Shown: positions 1 to 8,791 of the stretch, in pieces
Numbering within the stretch: the stretch's first letter is position 1
Layout: each line of letters starts with the position of its first letter
Assembly (NCBI GenBank): GCA_022508445.1
Contig: JAFLVG010000002.1
Coordinates: 186,001-250,000, forward strand
DNA length: 64,000 bases
Reading direction: 5' to 3'
Source of the DNA: Clostridiales bacterium
GTDB taxonomy: Bacteria > Bacillota > Clostridia > Christensenellales > Pumilibacteraceae
Program-made: the position numbers and the translations under genes
The notes under the pieces: generated by a model
What the model saw: the letters and a program-made list of their open reading frames with translations, nothing else
Told to the model about the DNA's origin: nothing
The model's database searches: none

Positions 1-125
1 TCTGCACTAAAATGATTATAAACAGCGGCATCACGCGAGTAGTGTACGAGAACGGATATCCCGATGATTTTTCATTGGAGCTCTTTAAAGAAGCGGGCGT
101 CACAATAGAAAAATTCGAGAAATAA
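1..125 (+). CDS. dCMP deaminase (ComEB-like), C-terminal end only
   Basis: This is the 3' end of a gene that starts before the window; the frame begins at base 3. The 40 visible residues read CTKMIINSGITRVVYENGY and on to the stop. This matches the end of deoxycytidylate deaminases, where the first Cys is the second zinc-ligand Cys of the PCxxC motif and is followed by the KMIINxGI.RVVY segment. The family deaminates dCMP to dUMP for dTTP synthesis in the cytosol. The catalytic HxE motif lies outside the window, so the call rests on the C-terminal segment alone. A related cytidine/deoxycytidylate deaminase is the main alternative. Confidence 0.75.
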   Translation, partial: CTKMIINSGITRVVYENGYPDDFSLELFKEAGVTIEKFEK

Positions 126-184
126 CAGGTTAAATTACGTCGGTTTGACGGGTTTATAAAATTTTATATCCAAGGAGAAATGAT

Positions 185-748
185 ATGGCATATTGCAAAC
201 ATTGCGGAACCGAAATTCCCGATTTCGCAAAATTCTGCCCGAAATGCGGTACGGCAGATCCAATTCAAGTGCAAGAGGTCAAAGAGCCTCCCAAAGCACC
301 CGAACAACCTGTTGCTGTGAAAGAAGAACAGCCGCAGCCTGTGCAACCTACGCCTCAACCGACACAACCTGCGCAACAACAATCGACGAAAGATTCCAAT
401 CCCGACGTGAAAGGGTGGTTTACGCGGAACTTCATGATTCTATACGTTCTCACCGGCATTTTGGCGTATGCTTTGACCGAACTTTCCGCTTCGTATATGT
501 CCGTTTCGAAAGGGTTTAGCATCACGCTCGGCGTGTTCGCGATCTTGATAGCTCTTGTTTTTGCATTAATCGGAATTTTCAATTTCATTACTTCGCTCTC
601 CGCAAGCCCCGAGCTGCGCGAAAAGAACCGCACGAAAAACATAATAATATTTATCATTGGCTTAGTGGTTTTCGTATATGTCTTGCTCATGTGCATCGTG
701 GTATTCGATACGTTAAACACGTTGAATTTGTTCGGCTTTTTCGGCTAA
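185..748 (+). CDS. Zinc-ribbon membrane protein of unknown function
   Basis: The 187-residue protein starts with a zinc ribbon (C4, C7, C18, C21; CKHC...CPKC). A Pro/Gln-rich linker follows at about residues 33-68, then three hydrophobic segments at about 83-103, 111-136 and 152-174. An AAGGAG ribosome binding site lies just upstream of the ATG. Proteins with a short N-terminal zinc ribbon, a low-complexity linker and a few membrane helices are common in Clostridia, but their role is mostly unknown. The gene stands alone: a terminator follows and the next gene has its own promoter. I infer an inner-membrane protein with a cytosolic zinc ribbon and do not assign a function. Confidence 0.8.
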   Translation: MAYCKHCGTEIPDFAKFCPKCGTADPIQVQEVKEPPKAPEQPVAVKEEQPQPVQPTPQPTQPAQQQSTKDSNPDVKGWFTRNFMILYVLTGILAYALTELSASYMSVSKGFSITLGVFAILIALVFALIGIFNFITSLSASPELREKNRTKNIIIFIIGLVVFVYVLLMCIVVFDTLNTLNLFGFFG

Positions 749-774
749 TAAATTAAACAACGAGTATTTATTCA

Positions 775-799
775 AAAGGGCGCATAATGCGCTCTTTTT
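775..799 (+). terminator. Intrinsic terminator
   Basis: A GGGCGCA / TGCGCTC hairpin with a short TAA loop is followed by a T5 run. It ends the transcript of the zinc-ribbon membrane protein and separates it from the ctsR promoter. Confidence 0.8.
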
Positions 800-835
800 G
801 CTTGAAAAAATTTTGCAAATTATCGTTAAAAATAC

Positions 836-864
836 TTGACAAGCCGATAATAGAGGTATATACT
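836..864 (+). promoter_or_regulatory. Sigma-A promoter of the ctsR operon
   Basis: TTGACA (836-841), a 17-bp spacer and TATACT (859-864) closely match the sigma-A consensus. The expected transcription start is near 871, directly in front of the CtsR box. Confidence 0.85.
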
Positions 865-876
865 TCAATCAAATAG

Positions 877-909
877 TTTGACTTTCTTTGACCATTGACC
901 AAAGTCAAA
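877..909 (+). promoter_or_regulatory. CtsR operator
   Basis: Read on the reverse strand, 877-893 is GGTCAAAGAAAGTCAAA, which matches the known CtsR heptad direct repeat RGTCAAA-NAN-RGTCAAA. A further AGTCAAA in the opposite orientation lies at 903-909. The site sits between the promoter and the ctsR ribosome binding site, as expected for autoregulation of the class III heat-shock operon. Confidence 0.9.
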
Positions 910-932
910 TCAAAATTACCAAGGAGGTCGGC

Positions 933-1400
933 ATGACTGTAAGTGATATTATAGAGCGGTTTCTGCTCGATACGCTCGGCGACGAGCTTTCGGTCAACTT
1001 CAATCGAAACGAGCTCGCCACTTATTTTTCGGTTGCGCCGAGTCAAATCAACTATGTTCTCGCAACACGTTTTACGCCTGAAAGGGGATACATCACCGAA
1101 AGCAGACGCGGCGGAGGCGGATCGATTACGCTAATACGAATGAGCGAGAATGCCGACGACGTTCTGCTGCGGTACATCGATGAAACGCTGTCGGACGGCA
1201 TCGAATACGTCAAGGCTTGCCAGATAATCGAGCGGTTAACAGCCGACGGCGTCTTTACGAAATCGGAGGCCTTGCTTATCAAGGCGGCGATTTCGGATAA
1301 GGCGCTAATCGCGCCGACGATTGCAAAGAGCAAGCTGCGCGGATCTATCCTCAAAAGCGTGCTTCTTGAAACGCTTAAAAATCACAACGAAGAAGAATGA
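933..1400 (+). CDS. ctsR: CtsR, transcriptional repressor of class III stress genes
   Basis: The 155-residue protein has the CtsR layout: an N-terminal winged helix-turn-helix, a glycine-rich wing (RRGGGGSITLIRM) that acts as the heat sensor in the family, and an alpha-helical C-terminal dimerisation part. I place the start at the ATG at 933, which follows AAGGAGG at 921-927. A TTG at 888 in the same frame would lie inside the operator and has no ribosome binding site. It is the first gene of ctsR-mcsA-mcsB-clpC. A CtsR box lies directly upstream, so it almost certainly represses its own operon until heat or McsB inactivates it. Confidence 0.95.
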   Translation: MTVSDIIERFLLDTLGDELSVNFNRNELATYFSVAPSQINYVLATRFTPERGYITESRRGGGGSITLIRMSENADDVLLRYIDETLSDGIEYVKACQIIERLTADGVFTKSEALLIKAAISDKALIAPTIAKSKLRGSILKSVLLETLKNHNEEE

Positions 1401-1427
1401 TTTTGTTTACTTGCTACGGAGGTCATT

Positions 1428-1943
1428 ATGAAATGTACAAAATGCGGTTTGCGTGACGCAACTACGGAAGTGCTTGTGCGGCATAACAATCATGTGGAAA
1501 AGATGTATTTATGCGGCGAGTGTGCCAAAGATTACAGACCTGAAATGAATTTCGAGAGCTTCGATATGCTCAACAAGCTGATAAACGGCTCGCCGATGGG
1601 GCTTTTGTCCAATTTGAATAATATATTCGACGCGCCGACCACGCGCGCACTTATTTGTCCGGACTGCAAAACGACGAGCGAGGATTTTCTTAAAACGGGA
1701 TTTGTCGGCTGTCCGCGTTGCTACGAGGTTTTTGAGCCTTTGATAGTTCAAGCTGTAAAAAAACTTCAACAGTCCGATCGGCACGTCGGCAAAACTCCTG
1801 TCGGCATGCTTGATACTGCGAGCGAAGAGGCTAGGCTCAAAACCGAGTTGCAGACCGCAATCGACAACGGCGATTACTATAAAATCGGCGAGCTAGGCGA
1901 TAAGCTGAAAAGGCTTGTCGGCAATAAACGGGAGGAAAATTAG
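1428..1943 (+). CDS. mcsA: McsA, zinc-binding activator of the McsB arginine kinase
   Basis: The 171-residue protein carries two zinc-binding modules made of CxxC pairs: C3/C6 with C29/C32, and C77/C80 with C95/C98. The C-terminal part (about 136-171) is a short UVR-like helical segment rich in charged residues. McsA binds and activates McsB and helps deliver arginine-phosphorylated proteins to ClpC. A good ribosome binding site (ACGGAGG) precedes the ATG. The stop lies two bases before the mcsB start, so translation is probably coupled. Confidence 0.93.
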   Translation: MKCTKCGLRDATTEVLVRHNNHVEKMYLCGECAKDYRPEMNFESFDMLNKLINGSPMGLLSNLNNIFDAPTTRALICPDCKTTSEDFLKTGFVGCPRCYEVFEPLIVQAVKKLQQSDRHVGKTPVGMLDTASEEARLKTELQTAIDNGDYYKIGELGDKLKRLVGNKREEN

Positions 1944-1945
1944 CT

Positions 1946-2953
1946 ATGGACGCCATAAATTCGACCATCGTTTCGACAAGGCTTCGGCTGGCGCGCAATC
2001 TAAAAGACTTACCGTTTCCGCATAAGCTTGCGGAAATGCCCGCGCGACAAATTATAGATAAGGTGGAAAAAACGCTTGCGCCCGTCGACAGATTCACGCG
2101 CTACGACATGAGCGATATTTCTTCGCTCGACGGCACGATACTGCAAGAAAAACATCTTATAAGCCCCGATCTACTCGAAGACAGTCCGTTCGGCGCCGTT
2201 CTTATCAGTGCCGACGAGAACGTGTCCGTCATGATAAACGAGGAAGACCATATAAGAGAACAAGTTATACTTTCGGGATTTTCGCTCGATCAGGCTTACG
2301 ACAGAGTAAACCGTATAGACGACATTTTGAGTAAAAATATCGAATTCGCATTCGATAGGAGATTCGGCTATTTGACTTCGTGCGCGACCAATCTCGGAAC
2401 GGGTATGCGCGCTTCCGTCATGATGTTTTTGCCCGCGCTCACCATTGAGAACATGATAGACGGGTGCATTACTGCCGTCGGCAGACTCAATATGACTGTT
2501 CGCGGTGTGTACGGCGAGGGCAGTAAAGCGGACGGCTATCTTTATCAAGTGAGCAATCAGCGCACGCTCGGCGTCAAAGAGACGGACATTATCGATTCGG
2601 TCAAGAGCGCCATTAACCATATCGTTGACGCTGAGCTTCGAGCAAGACAGTTATTAAAGCGCGACGAAGCCGAGCTTAAAGATAAGATTTGCCGTGCCTA
2701 CGGCATTGCCACTAACGCCTATAAGCTGTCTACTGGCGAGGCTATGCAATATTTGGCAATGATACGCCTCGGTGCATATTACGGGTATTTCGACATTTCC
2801 GATATAAGCGAGCTAACTACGCTCGTTACCGCGTGTCAGCCTGCGAGTATGCAACGGCTTGGCGGAAGCAACATGAGCGTGGACGAGCGTGACGTGCTTC
2901 GTGCAAAGTATGTCGCGACAACATTAAATAATATTTGCAAAAAGAAAGTTTAG
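1946..2953 (+). CDS. mcsB: McsB, protein arginine kinase
   Basis: The 335-residue protein belongs to the ATP:guanido phosphotransferase family and phosphorylates arginines on proteins to mark them for ClpCP. Visible motifs are STRLRLARN near residues 10-18, NEEDH at 98-102, and SCATNLGTG with the catalytic Cys at 146 (most relatives have CPTN, here CATN). RDVLRA at 315-320 corresponds to the RDxxRA phospho-arginine sensing site known from Bacillus and Geobacillus McsB. It is cotranscribed with mcsA upstream and clpC downstream. The length is normal for the family. Confidence 0.95.
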   Translation: MDAINSTIVSTRLRLARNLKDLPFPHKLAEMPARQIIDKVEKTLAPVDRFTRYDMSDISSLDGTILQEKHLISPDLLEDSPFGAVLISADENVSVMINEEDHIREQVILSGFSLDQAYDRVNRIDDILSKNIEFAFDRRFGYLTSCATNLGTGMRASVMMFLPALTIENMIDGCITAVGRLNMTVRGVYGEGSKADGYLYQVSNQRTLGVKETDIIDSVKSAINHIVDAELRARQLLKRDEAELKDKICRAYGIATNAYKLSTGEAMQYLAMIRLGAYYGYFDISDISELTTLVTACQPASMQRLGGSNMSVDERDVLRAKYVATTLNNICKKKV

Positions 2954-2975
2954 ATATTGATTAGGAGGTAATATC

Positions 2976-5423
2976 ATGAAATTTCCTATGGACGACAACG
3001 CTTTAAAAGCGTTCAACATTGCAAGACAGACGGCAAAGTTCTATTCGGACGAGTTTACGGGCACAGAGCATCTATTGTACGGCATACTCAAAGTTGATTG
3101 CTTTGCCACCAAGATTTTCGCGGCTAACGGTTTTTCGCCAGAGGATCTGGTACAGCTCTTTAAGGATAGTGAAAATAAGGCGGCATTAGAGCCGACCGAT
3201 TCGCCGCGTATTCAGGAAGCTATTCCGTTTACGGCGTACAGCATAGCGACTCAGTTCGGTATGCCGCTCATAACGCCGGACTGCTTGATGCTCGCTATTT
3301 TAGAGGACAGGAACTGCGTCGCGGTGGACGCGCTTTATCATTTGTATAACATCAATACTGCGGCGTACAGAAGATCGATAATATCCTTGCTCCAAAGCGG
3401 TATGGCGCTCGGAGGCGACAGATCCGGAATGTTCGGCAGTAGCGGAACAACCGATGACGGGAATGTGAAAAGCCCAGTGCATCAATTGCCGGCACAGCTT
3501 GCCGATCTCGGTGTAGACGTTACGCAAAAAGCGCGTGCCAATAAGCTCGATCCTGTTATCGGCAGAGAGCAAGAGGTGTCGAGGCTTATAGAAATCCTTT
3601 GCCGCAAGACCAAAAACAATCCCGTGCTTATAGGCGAGCCGGGCGTAGGTAAAAGCGCTATTATCGACGGACTCGCAAGGGCGATTGTGGACGGAAAGGT
3701 GCCGAGGCAACTGCAAAACAACATCATATTTTCGCTCAATATCGGATCGCTCATGGCCGGAACGAAATACCGCGGTCAGCTCGAAGAAAAACTGAAATCG
3801 GCTATCGATCTCATCATAAACAGCGGAAATATAATAGTGTTTATCGACGAATTGCATACTTTGATGCAAGCAGGCTCCAAGGACGGCGAGGTGACGCCTG
3901 CCGACATACTCAAACCTTATCTTGCCCGTGGCGAAATGCAAACAATCGGCGCGACCACTACGGACGAGTACAGAAAATATATCGAAGCCGATAAAGCGAT
4001 GGAGCGTAGATTCCAGCCAATAACGGTAGAGCCTCCGACTGTCGAACAGACGGTGGAGATATTAAAGGGATTGCGGCAAAACTACGAGAATTATCATAAA
4101 GTCAAACTGTCCGACGAGGCTATTATAGCGGCGGCAAAGCTGTCAGACAAGTACATTGCCGATAGGTTTCTGCCCGATAAAGCAATCGACCTCATTGACG
4201 AGGCGATGAGCTGTGCAAAAGTCAGCGTGTCGAGCGAGCCTGCCGACGTATCCGATCTCAACGCGCAGCTTGTCGAGTATACCAAGAAAATGAACGAGTG
4301 CGTAGCGCGCACCGATTACGCGCAAGCGGAAGAATACAAGCAAAAATGCGCGGAGATAGAGCGCACGATAAAATCAAGAACACTGCAAAATGCGGCGGAG
4401 CAAGAGAAAAACACGATGACGATTACCGCCGATAATATAGCCGACGTGGTGGCGCGTTGGACGAAGATACCGGTAAGCAAACTGACGGAAACCGAAAGCG
4501 AACGGCTCAAAAACATGGAATCGCTACTTCATAAGCGCGTAATCGGACAGGATAAAGCGGTGGAAGCTGTGGCAAAAGCCATAAGACGGGCGCGCGCCGG
4601 GCTTAAAAGCGACAATCGCCCGATAGGCTCGTTTATATTCCTCGGACCTACGGGCGTCGGCAAGACCGAGCTTACAAAAGCGCTTGCCGAGGCGTTGTTC
4701 GATAACGAAAATTCGATAATAAGGCTCGATATGAGCGAATTTATGGAAGCGCATTCGGTTTCCAAGCTGATAGGCGCACCGCCCGGGTATGTTGGATTCG
4801 ACGACGGCGGACAGCTCACAGAAAAAGTGCGCAGACATCCTTACTCGGTCGTGCTGTTTGACGAGATAGAAAAAGCGCATCCCGATGTTTTCAACACGCT
4901 TTTACAAATGTTGGACGACGGGCGGCTCACCGATTCGCAAGGGCGTACAGTGTCATTCAAAAATACAGTCATTATTTTGACAAGCAACGTAGGTGCCGGC
5001 GCCGCTGCGGCAAAGCGCGAAATCGGATTCAATGCGCTCGGAAAAAAGGACTCGGAAGTGCGCGACGAGGCGTACATGAATGCTCTGCGTGCAAAGTTCA
5101 GGCCCGAATTCTTAAACCGCATAGATGTTATCTGTGTTTTCGACAAGCTCACAAAGGACGATGTGTCGAAGATTGCCGAAATCATGCTTCAAAAAGTGGA
5201 AAATTCGCTCAAAGACAAGAACATTACGCTGACAATAACAAAATCCGCGCTTGATTGGATCATCGATAAAGGTTACGACGCCGAATACGGTGCGCGTCCG
5301 CTTCGCAGGGTAATCGAGCAAAATGTAGAGGACGAGATTGCGGAAGCGATAATCGACGGTAAAATCAAGGACAACAGCAATGTCAGAGTGGATTGCGTGG
5401 ACGGAAAAATAGTTATAGGGTAA
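2976..5423 (+). CDS. clpC: ClpC, AAA+ unfoldase of the ClpCP protease
   Basis: The 815-residue protein shows the complete ClpC order. It has an N-terminal double Clp repeat (about 1-145), a first AAA+ domain with Walker A GEPGVGKS (about 220) and Walker B FIDELHTL (about 290), and a middle coiled-coil domain (about 405-470). A second AAA+ domain follows with Walker A GPTGVGKT (about 560) and Walker B LFDEIEKAH (about 627). An IGF tripeptide near 680 is the likely ClpP-docking loop. A TTAGGAGG site precedes the ATG. It unfolds McsB-marked and aggregated proteins and feeds them to ClpP, whose gene is not in the window. CtsR control is expected. Confidence 0.97.
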   Translation: MKFPMDDNALKAFNIARQTAKFYSDEFTGTEHLLYGILKVDCFATKIFAANGFSPEDLVQLFKDSENKAALEPTDSPRIQEAIPFTAYSIATQFGMPLITPDCLMLAILEDRNCVAVDALYHLYNINTAAYRRSIISLLQSGMALGGDRSGMFGSSGTTDDGNVKSPVHQLPAQLADLGVDVTQKARANKLDPVIGREQEVSRLIEILCRKTKNNPVLIGEPGVGKSAIIDGLARAIVDGKVPRQLQNNIIFSLNIGSLMAGTKYRGQLEEKLKSAIDLIINSGNIIVFIDELHTLMQAGSKDGEVTPADILKPYLARGEMQTIGATTTDEYRKYIEADKAMERRFQPITVEPPTVEQTVEILKGLRQNYENYHKVKLSDEAIIAAAKLSDKYIADRFLPDKAIDLIDEAMSCAKVSVSSEPADVSDLNAQLVEYTKKMNECVARTDYAQAEEYKQKCAEIERTIKSRTLQNAAEQEKNTMTITADNIADVVARWTKIPVSKLTETESERLKNMESLLHKRVIGQDKAVEAVAKAIRRARAGLKSDNRPIGSFIFLGPTGVGKTELTKALAEALFDNENSIIRLDMSEFMEAHSVSKLIGAPPGYVGFDDGGQLTEKVRRHPYSVVLFDEIEKAHPDVFNTLLQMLDDGRLTDSQGRTVSFKNTVIILTSNVGAGAAAAKREIGFNALGKKDSEVRDEAYMNALRAKFRPEFLNRIDVICVFDKLTKDDVSKIAEIMLQKVENSLKDKNITLTITKSALDWIIDKGYDAEYGARPLRRVIEQNVEDEIAEAIIDGKIKDNSNVRVDCVDGKIVIG

Positions 5424-5446
5424 AGCCTGTAATTTTCAAAAACCCA

Positions 5447-5475
5447 TTTACAAAACCATGTGTTTTTGCTATAAT
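5447..5475 (+). promoter_or_regulatory. Sigma-A promoter of hpf
   Basis: TTTACA (5447-5452), a 17-bp spacer with an extended -10 TGC, and a perfect TATAAT (5470-5475). hpf therefore has its own promoter independent of the ctsR operon. Confidence 0.85.
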
Positions 5476-5509
5476 AAAAGCGGAAACAATACAATACAGG
5501 AGGCATATT

Positions 5510-6055
5510 ATGATAATCGAATATCTTTGCAAAAACTATGAAGCGAGCGACAAGCTCAAAACCGTTATCGACAAAAAAGTCCAAAAGCTCGACAAGTTTT
5601 TCGACGACGACACCCGCATCAAAATCGGGCTCAAAAAGGGAAATACCAGAAGCTTTAACGATCAATACACACTCGAACTTACCGTTCTTTTGGATAATAC
5701 CGTTCTCCGTGCCGAGGTGACGAGCGATAATATGTACAACAACATCGACCTCGCTCTTCCCAAGCTCGAAAAGCAAATAATAAGACACCACAAAAAGATA
5801 GAGTCCAAATCCAAGAAGTTCCGTGCTAAGGGCTTGTCGGTTGAGGAGGAGATCGTCGAGGAAGGCGAGCTTGAAAAGGCTGTCGTTCGTTCAAAGTGCT
5901 ACACGCTCATTCCCATGTCGATAGACGACGCGATCGAAGAATTGGAGCTTGTAGGACATAACTTTTACGTTTTCCTTAACAAGAGCACCAATTCAATAAA
6001 CGTGCTGTACGTTCGTAACGACGGCAACTACGGTCTTATCGAAACCGTTGTGTAA
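5510..6055 (+). CDS. hpf: Hibernation promoting factor, long form
   Basis: The 181-residue protein has the long HPF arrangement: an N-terminal beta-alpha-beta ribosome-binding domain (about 1-100), a charged linker, and a C-terminal dimerisation domain (about 125-181, including DAIEELELVGHNFYVFLN). Long HPF dimerises 70S ribosomes into inactive 100S particles in stationary phase. The start is the ATG at 5510 after AGGAGG. An in-frame start at 5393 lies inside clpC and upstream of the promoter, so I rejected it. A terminator follows, which makes this a single-gene transcript. Confidence 0.94.
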   Translation: MIIEYLCKNYEASDKLKTVIDKKVQKLDKFFDDDTRIKIGLKKGNTRSFNDQYTLELTVLLDNTVLRAEVTSDNMYNNIDLALPKLEKQIIRHHKKIESKSKKFRAKGLSVEEEIVEEGELEKAVVRSKCYTLIPMSIDDAIEELELVGHNFYVFLNKSTNSINVLYVRNDGNYGLIETVV

Positions 6056-6067
6056 AATAATCAAAGC

Positions 6068-6095
6068 AAAACGCCGATTTATATCGGCGTTTTTT
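6068..6095 (+). terminator. Intrinsic terminator of hpf
   Basis: An ACGCCGAT / ATCGGCGT hairpin with an AA/TT extension and a TTAT loop is followed by T6. Confidence 0.9.
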
Positions 6096-6125
6096 GTGTG
6101 AAAAAATGTAATTACAACGCTTGAT

Positions 6126-6154
6126 TTTACATTTTAATAGTTGTACAATATATA
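6126..6154 (+). promoter_or_regulatory. Probable promoter of pgi
   Basis: TTTACA (6126-6131) with a 17-bp spacer to TATATA (6149-6154). TTGATT (6121-6126) with a 17-bp spacer to TACAAT (6144-6149) overlaps it. Either pair could serve, so the exact start is uncertain. Confidence 0.5.
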
Positions 6155-6193
6155 TATTAAAACCATATTGCATCAAGGAGATTTTGTTAAAAT

Positions 6194-7588
6194 ATGAAAC
6201 TCAAATTCGATTACAACAACATGATGGATTGTGCTATCGGCGCTCACGGCATCAAGCAGTCCGAGATTGACAAGGCGCAAAAGGCGCACGAAGCGGCATA
6301 CCAAGAGGTTATCGGAAACAGCGGCAAGGGTTGGCAAGAATGGACGGAAACGCCACTTATCGACGAGGCTGCCGTAGCCGAGCTCAATGCATTCGGCAAA
6401 TCCATTCGCGACAAGGCGTCGAGTTTTGTTGTTCTCGGTATAGGCGGATCGGCTCTCGGTCCCATTTGCGTATTTAATGCGCTTTTGCATTTGCATCACA
6501 ACGAGCTTCCCAAAGAGATGCGTAAAGCCCCCAAACTCTACGTGGAGGACAACATCGATCCCGAGCGTATGAATGCGCTTCTCGACGTAATAGATATCAA
6601 AACCACGTATTTTAATGTTATAACAAAATCTGGCGAAACGAGTGAAACGCTCAGCCAATTCATTATTCTTTACAACCTGCTCAAAAAGGCGGTCGGCGAG
6701 AAAGCCGCAAAAGAGCATATTTTCGTCACCACAACGGTCGGAAAAGGCGCGCTTTACGCAGTTGCGCAAAAGGAAGGCTTCAAGGTGTTCGGTATCCCAG
6801 CAGGCGTGGGCGGCAGATTCTCCGTGCTTTCAAACGTCGGGCTTGTACCGTTTGCGGTAATGGGCGTGGATATAGAGAGCATGCTCTACGGCGCACGTGC
6901 CATGCGCACCGCTTGCGAACGCACAGATATCAAAGCCAATCCCGCACTTATGACGGCGTTTTTGCAAGTATTATCGATGAAAGACGGCAAGAATATCTCG
7001 GTCATGATGCCGTATGCCGACGGCTTGAAAACCATGGCGGACTTTTACTGCCAGATTTGGGCGGAGTCGCTCGGTAAAGCAGTAGATAAAAACGGAAAGA
7101 CCGTAAACTACGGTCAAACGCCTGCAAAATCGCTCGGCGTAACAGACCAGCACAGCCAAGTTCAGTTGTATACGGAAGGGCCGTTCGACAAGGTAGTAAC
7201 GTTTATAGGCGTCGAAGCCTTCGGATGCAGCGTTGATATTCCGTCTGACGAAACGGCGGACGTCGGCGATTTCCTCAAAGGTCATACACTTAACGAGCTT
7301 ATCACTGCGGAAAGAAAGTCCACCGAATATGCGCTCACAAAGGCCGGAAGATCGAACTACACAATTCTCATGCCCGAAGTCAATGCGGAAACGGTGGGCG
7401 AGCTTCTCATGTACTTCATGTATGTGACCGCTTTTGCCGGTGCGTATTTAAATATCGATACGTTCAATCAGCCCGGCGTTGAAGAGGGTAAAAAGGCAAC
7501 GTTCGCAATGATAGGGCGTGCGGGCTACGAGCAAAAGCTTGCCGAACTCAATTCGCTCAAAAAGAACGACGCATATATTATAAAATAA
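6194..7588 (+). CDS. pgi: Glucose-6-phosphate isomerase
   Basis: The 464-residue cytosolic enzyme interconverts glucose-6-phosphate and fructose-6-phosphate. Family motifs are FVVLGIGGSALGP near residue 76, TKSGETSETL near 143, the FSVLSNVGLVP region near 215, and QLYTEGPFDK near 328. The length is normal for bacterial Pgi. The AAGGAG ahead of the ATG is about 13 bases away, longer than usual. The gene stands alone between the hpf terminator and a promoter of its own on one side and the HPr-like gene promoter on the other. It would also link the glucose-1-phosphate made by the gal genes of this window to glycolysis, once phosphoglucomutase (not seen here) has acted. Confidence 0.96.
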   Translation: MKLKFDYNNMMDCAIGAHGIKQSEIDKAQKAHEAAYQEVIGNSGKGWQEWTETPLIDEAAVAELNAFGKSIRDKASSFVVLGIGGSALGPICVFNALLHLHHNELPKEMRKAPKLYVEDNIDPERMNALLDVIDIKTTYFNVITKSGETSETLSQFIILYNLLKKAVGEKAAKEHIFVTTTVGKGALYAVAQKEGFKVFGIPAGVGGRFSVLSNVGLVPFAVMGVDIESMLYGARAMRTACERTDIKANPALMTAFLQVLSMKDGKNISVMMPYADGLKTMADFYCQIWAESLGKAVDKNGKTVNYGQTPAKSLGVTDQHSQVQLYTEGPFDKVVTFIGVEAFGCSVDIPSDETADVGDFLKGHTLNELITAERKSTEYALTKAGRSNYTILMPEVNAETVGELLMYFMYVTAFAGAYLNIDTFNQPGVEEGKKATFAMIGRAGYEQKLAELNSLKKNDAYIIK

Positions 7589-7642
7589 AAACTTTTATAA
7601 ATCGGAAGTTTTGCAAATTTATATCGAATTTGAAAAAAACTA

Positions 7643-7671
7643 TTGCAAATTTATCTTTACTATGATAAAAT
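7643..7671 (+). promoter_or_regulatory. Promoter of the HPr-like gene
   Basis: TTGCAA (7643-7648), a 17-bp spacer and TAAAAT (7666-7671). Confidence 0.6.
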
Positions 7672-7702
7672 ATTACCGATAAAATCCGGTGGAGGGTGTA
7701 TT

Positions 7703-7933
7703 ATGAAGTCAGTCAAGGTTAATTTTTCATCTACCGAAAGCGTAAAAGAGTTTGTCAACGCAGTTTCGCGCTATCCGTATGAAGTCGACTTACACAGCGG
7801 AAGATACGTCGTTGACGCAAAGTCGCTTTTGGGCATTTTCTCACTCGATCTTGCAAAGCCGATAGTGTGCGAGATTTATAACGACAATTGCGACGAGCTT
7901 TTGAAAGATATCAATAAATATATCGTAAAATAA
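7703..7933 (+). CDS. HPr-like domain protein without the phosphocarrier histidine
   Basis: The 76-residue protein has the size and pattern of the HPr fold. SLLGIFSLDL at about residues 41-50 corresponds to the region around the regulatory Ser46 of true HPr. The N-terminal active-site loop (normally GxHARP) is absent; this region reads ESVKEFVNAVSRYPYEVDL and contains no histidine. It is therefore unlikely to carry phosphate in the PTS. Similar single-domain proteins are common in Clostridia and their role is not established. The ATG at 7703 follows GGTGGAGGG. A hairpin separates it from the next gene. Confidence 0.7.
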   Translation: MKSVKVNFSSTESVKEFVNAVSRYPYEVDLHSGRYVVDAKSLLGIFSLDLAKPIVCEIYNDNCDELLKDINKYIVK

Positions 7934-7945
7934 TTTCGGAAATTA

Positions 7946-7974
7946 TAAGCGGTAAGAGATAGTCTTGCCGCTTA
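7946..7974 (+). terminator. Intergenic hairpin, possible weak terminator
   Basis: TAAGCGG plus TAAGA pairs with TCTTG plus CCGCTTA around a GATAG loop. The T run after it is poor, so it may be a partial terminator or a processing/stability hairpin. Confidence 0.5.
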
Positions 7975-7999
7975 AATTGTGCCGATTTTCGGAGTACAT

Positions 8000-8761
8000 A
8001 TGCGTCGTGACTATATAGAAACCATGAAAGCCGACGGACTCGGTGAATTTTTGGATGCTTGCGAAGCGCTTAAAAACTGCAAATTCGTAATTGCCGAGCA
8101 CAAAATAGCCGCTTTATTGAAAGCGATAGCCGACAATAAACAGCTTTATTCGATGTTCGGTACGGCTCTTTACGGATTCGATTATAAGGTTACTTTTACG
8201 GAAAGCATAGGGAACGGCGTGTTTTCGTTGCCGTCCGAGCCTAAAAAGGCGATTGCGCTTGTTTTCAGAATTTTGCTTGATATCGACAGCGGAAAAATGT
8301 CCTTGCAAAACTTCCTTGAAGCGTATTTTTACAATACATCGATTAACGAATCATATGCGCGTTTTTGCTTGGAAATCGTTGCGCCGTTCGAAAAATATTG
8401 CCGCTCGATGTTCGCGCAATCGGACAAAATAACGCTTGCGGCGGAGCGTGACGGCGATCCTGCGCTTGCTTATGAGAATGTGAACGGAAAATTCAGAGTA
8501 AATCTCAAAGCCGACGCGTTGAATTGCGTTGCCGCGCTTAAAGATATTGCTAATTCTGCGATTACGGGCGCTATCGACCGTGCCGAATTCAACGCATGCT
8601 TGAATGGACTCTCGCACGCGGTCAAGTCTGACGATTACGATAATATCATCTCGGCGTTTCTCGGCGTGAAATATGCCGTTGCGTATTTCTTCAAATCGAC
8701 CAAAGAGGCTCTCGAAATATACAGGAAGCTCGAATACGACATTAAGCATCTTGCGGATTGA
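8000..8761 (+). CDS. Hypothetical protein, function unknown
   Basis: I do not recognise this 253-residue protein. It is predicted to be mostly alpha-helical, has no signal peptide or membrane segment, and begins MRRDYIETMKADGLGEF. A stretch near residues 60-72 (FGTALYGFDYKVT) and a helical C-terminal half are the only landmarks. I prefer the ATG at 8000, five bases after a GGAG, over an in-frame GTG at 7979. It lies downstream of the HPr-like gene in the same direction and ends at a terminator shared with the reverse-strand phosphodiesterase gene. Confidence 0.65.
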   Translation: MRRDYIETMKADGLGEFLDACEALKNCKFVIAEHKIAALLKAIADNKQLYSMFGTALYGFDYKVTFTESIGNGVFSLPSEPKKAIALVFRILLDIDSGKMSLQNFLEAYFYNTSINESYARFCLEIVAPFEKYCRSMFAQSDKITLAAERDGDPALAYENVNGKFRVNLKADALNCVAALKDIANSAITGAIDRAEFNACLNGLSHAVKSDDYDNIISAFLGVKYAVAYFFKSTKEALEIYRKLEYDIKHLAD

Positions 8762-8791
8762 CACATTTTTTCGCACGTAAATAAGTAAAAC

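Noticed and set aside
888..932. Upstream TTG start for ctsR
   Set aside because: It lies in the CtsR operator and lacks a ribosome binding site; the ATG at 933 follows AAGGAGG.
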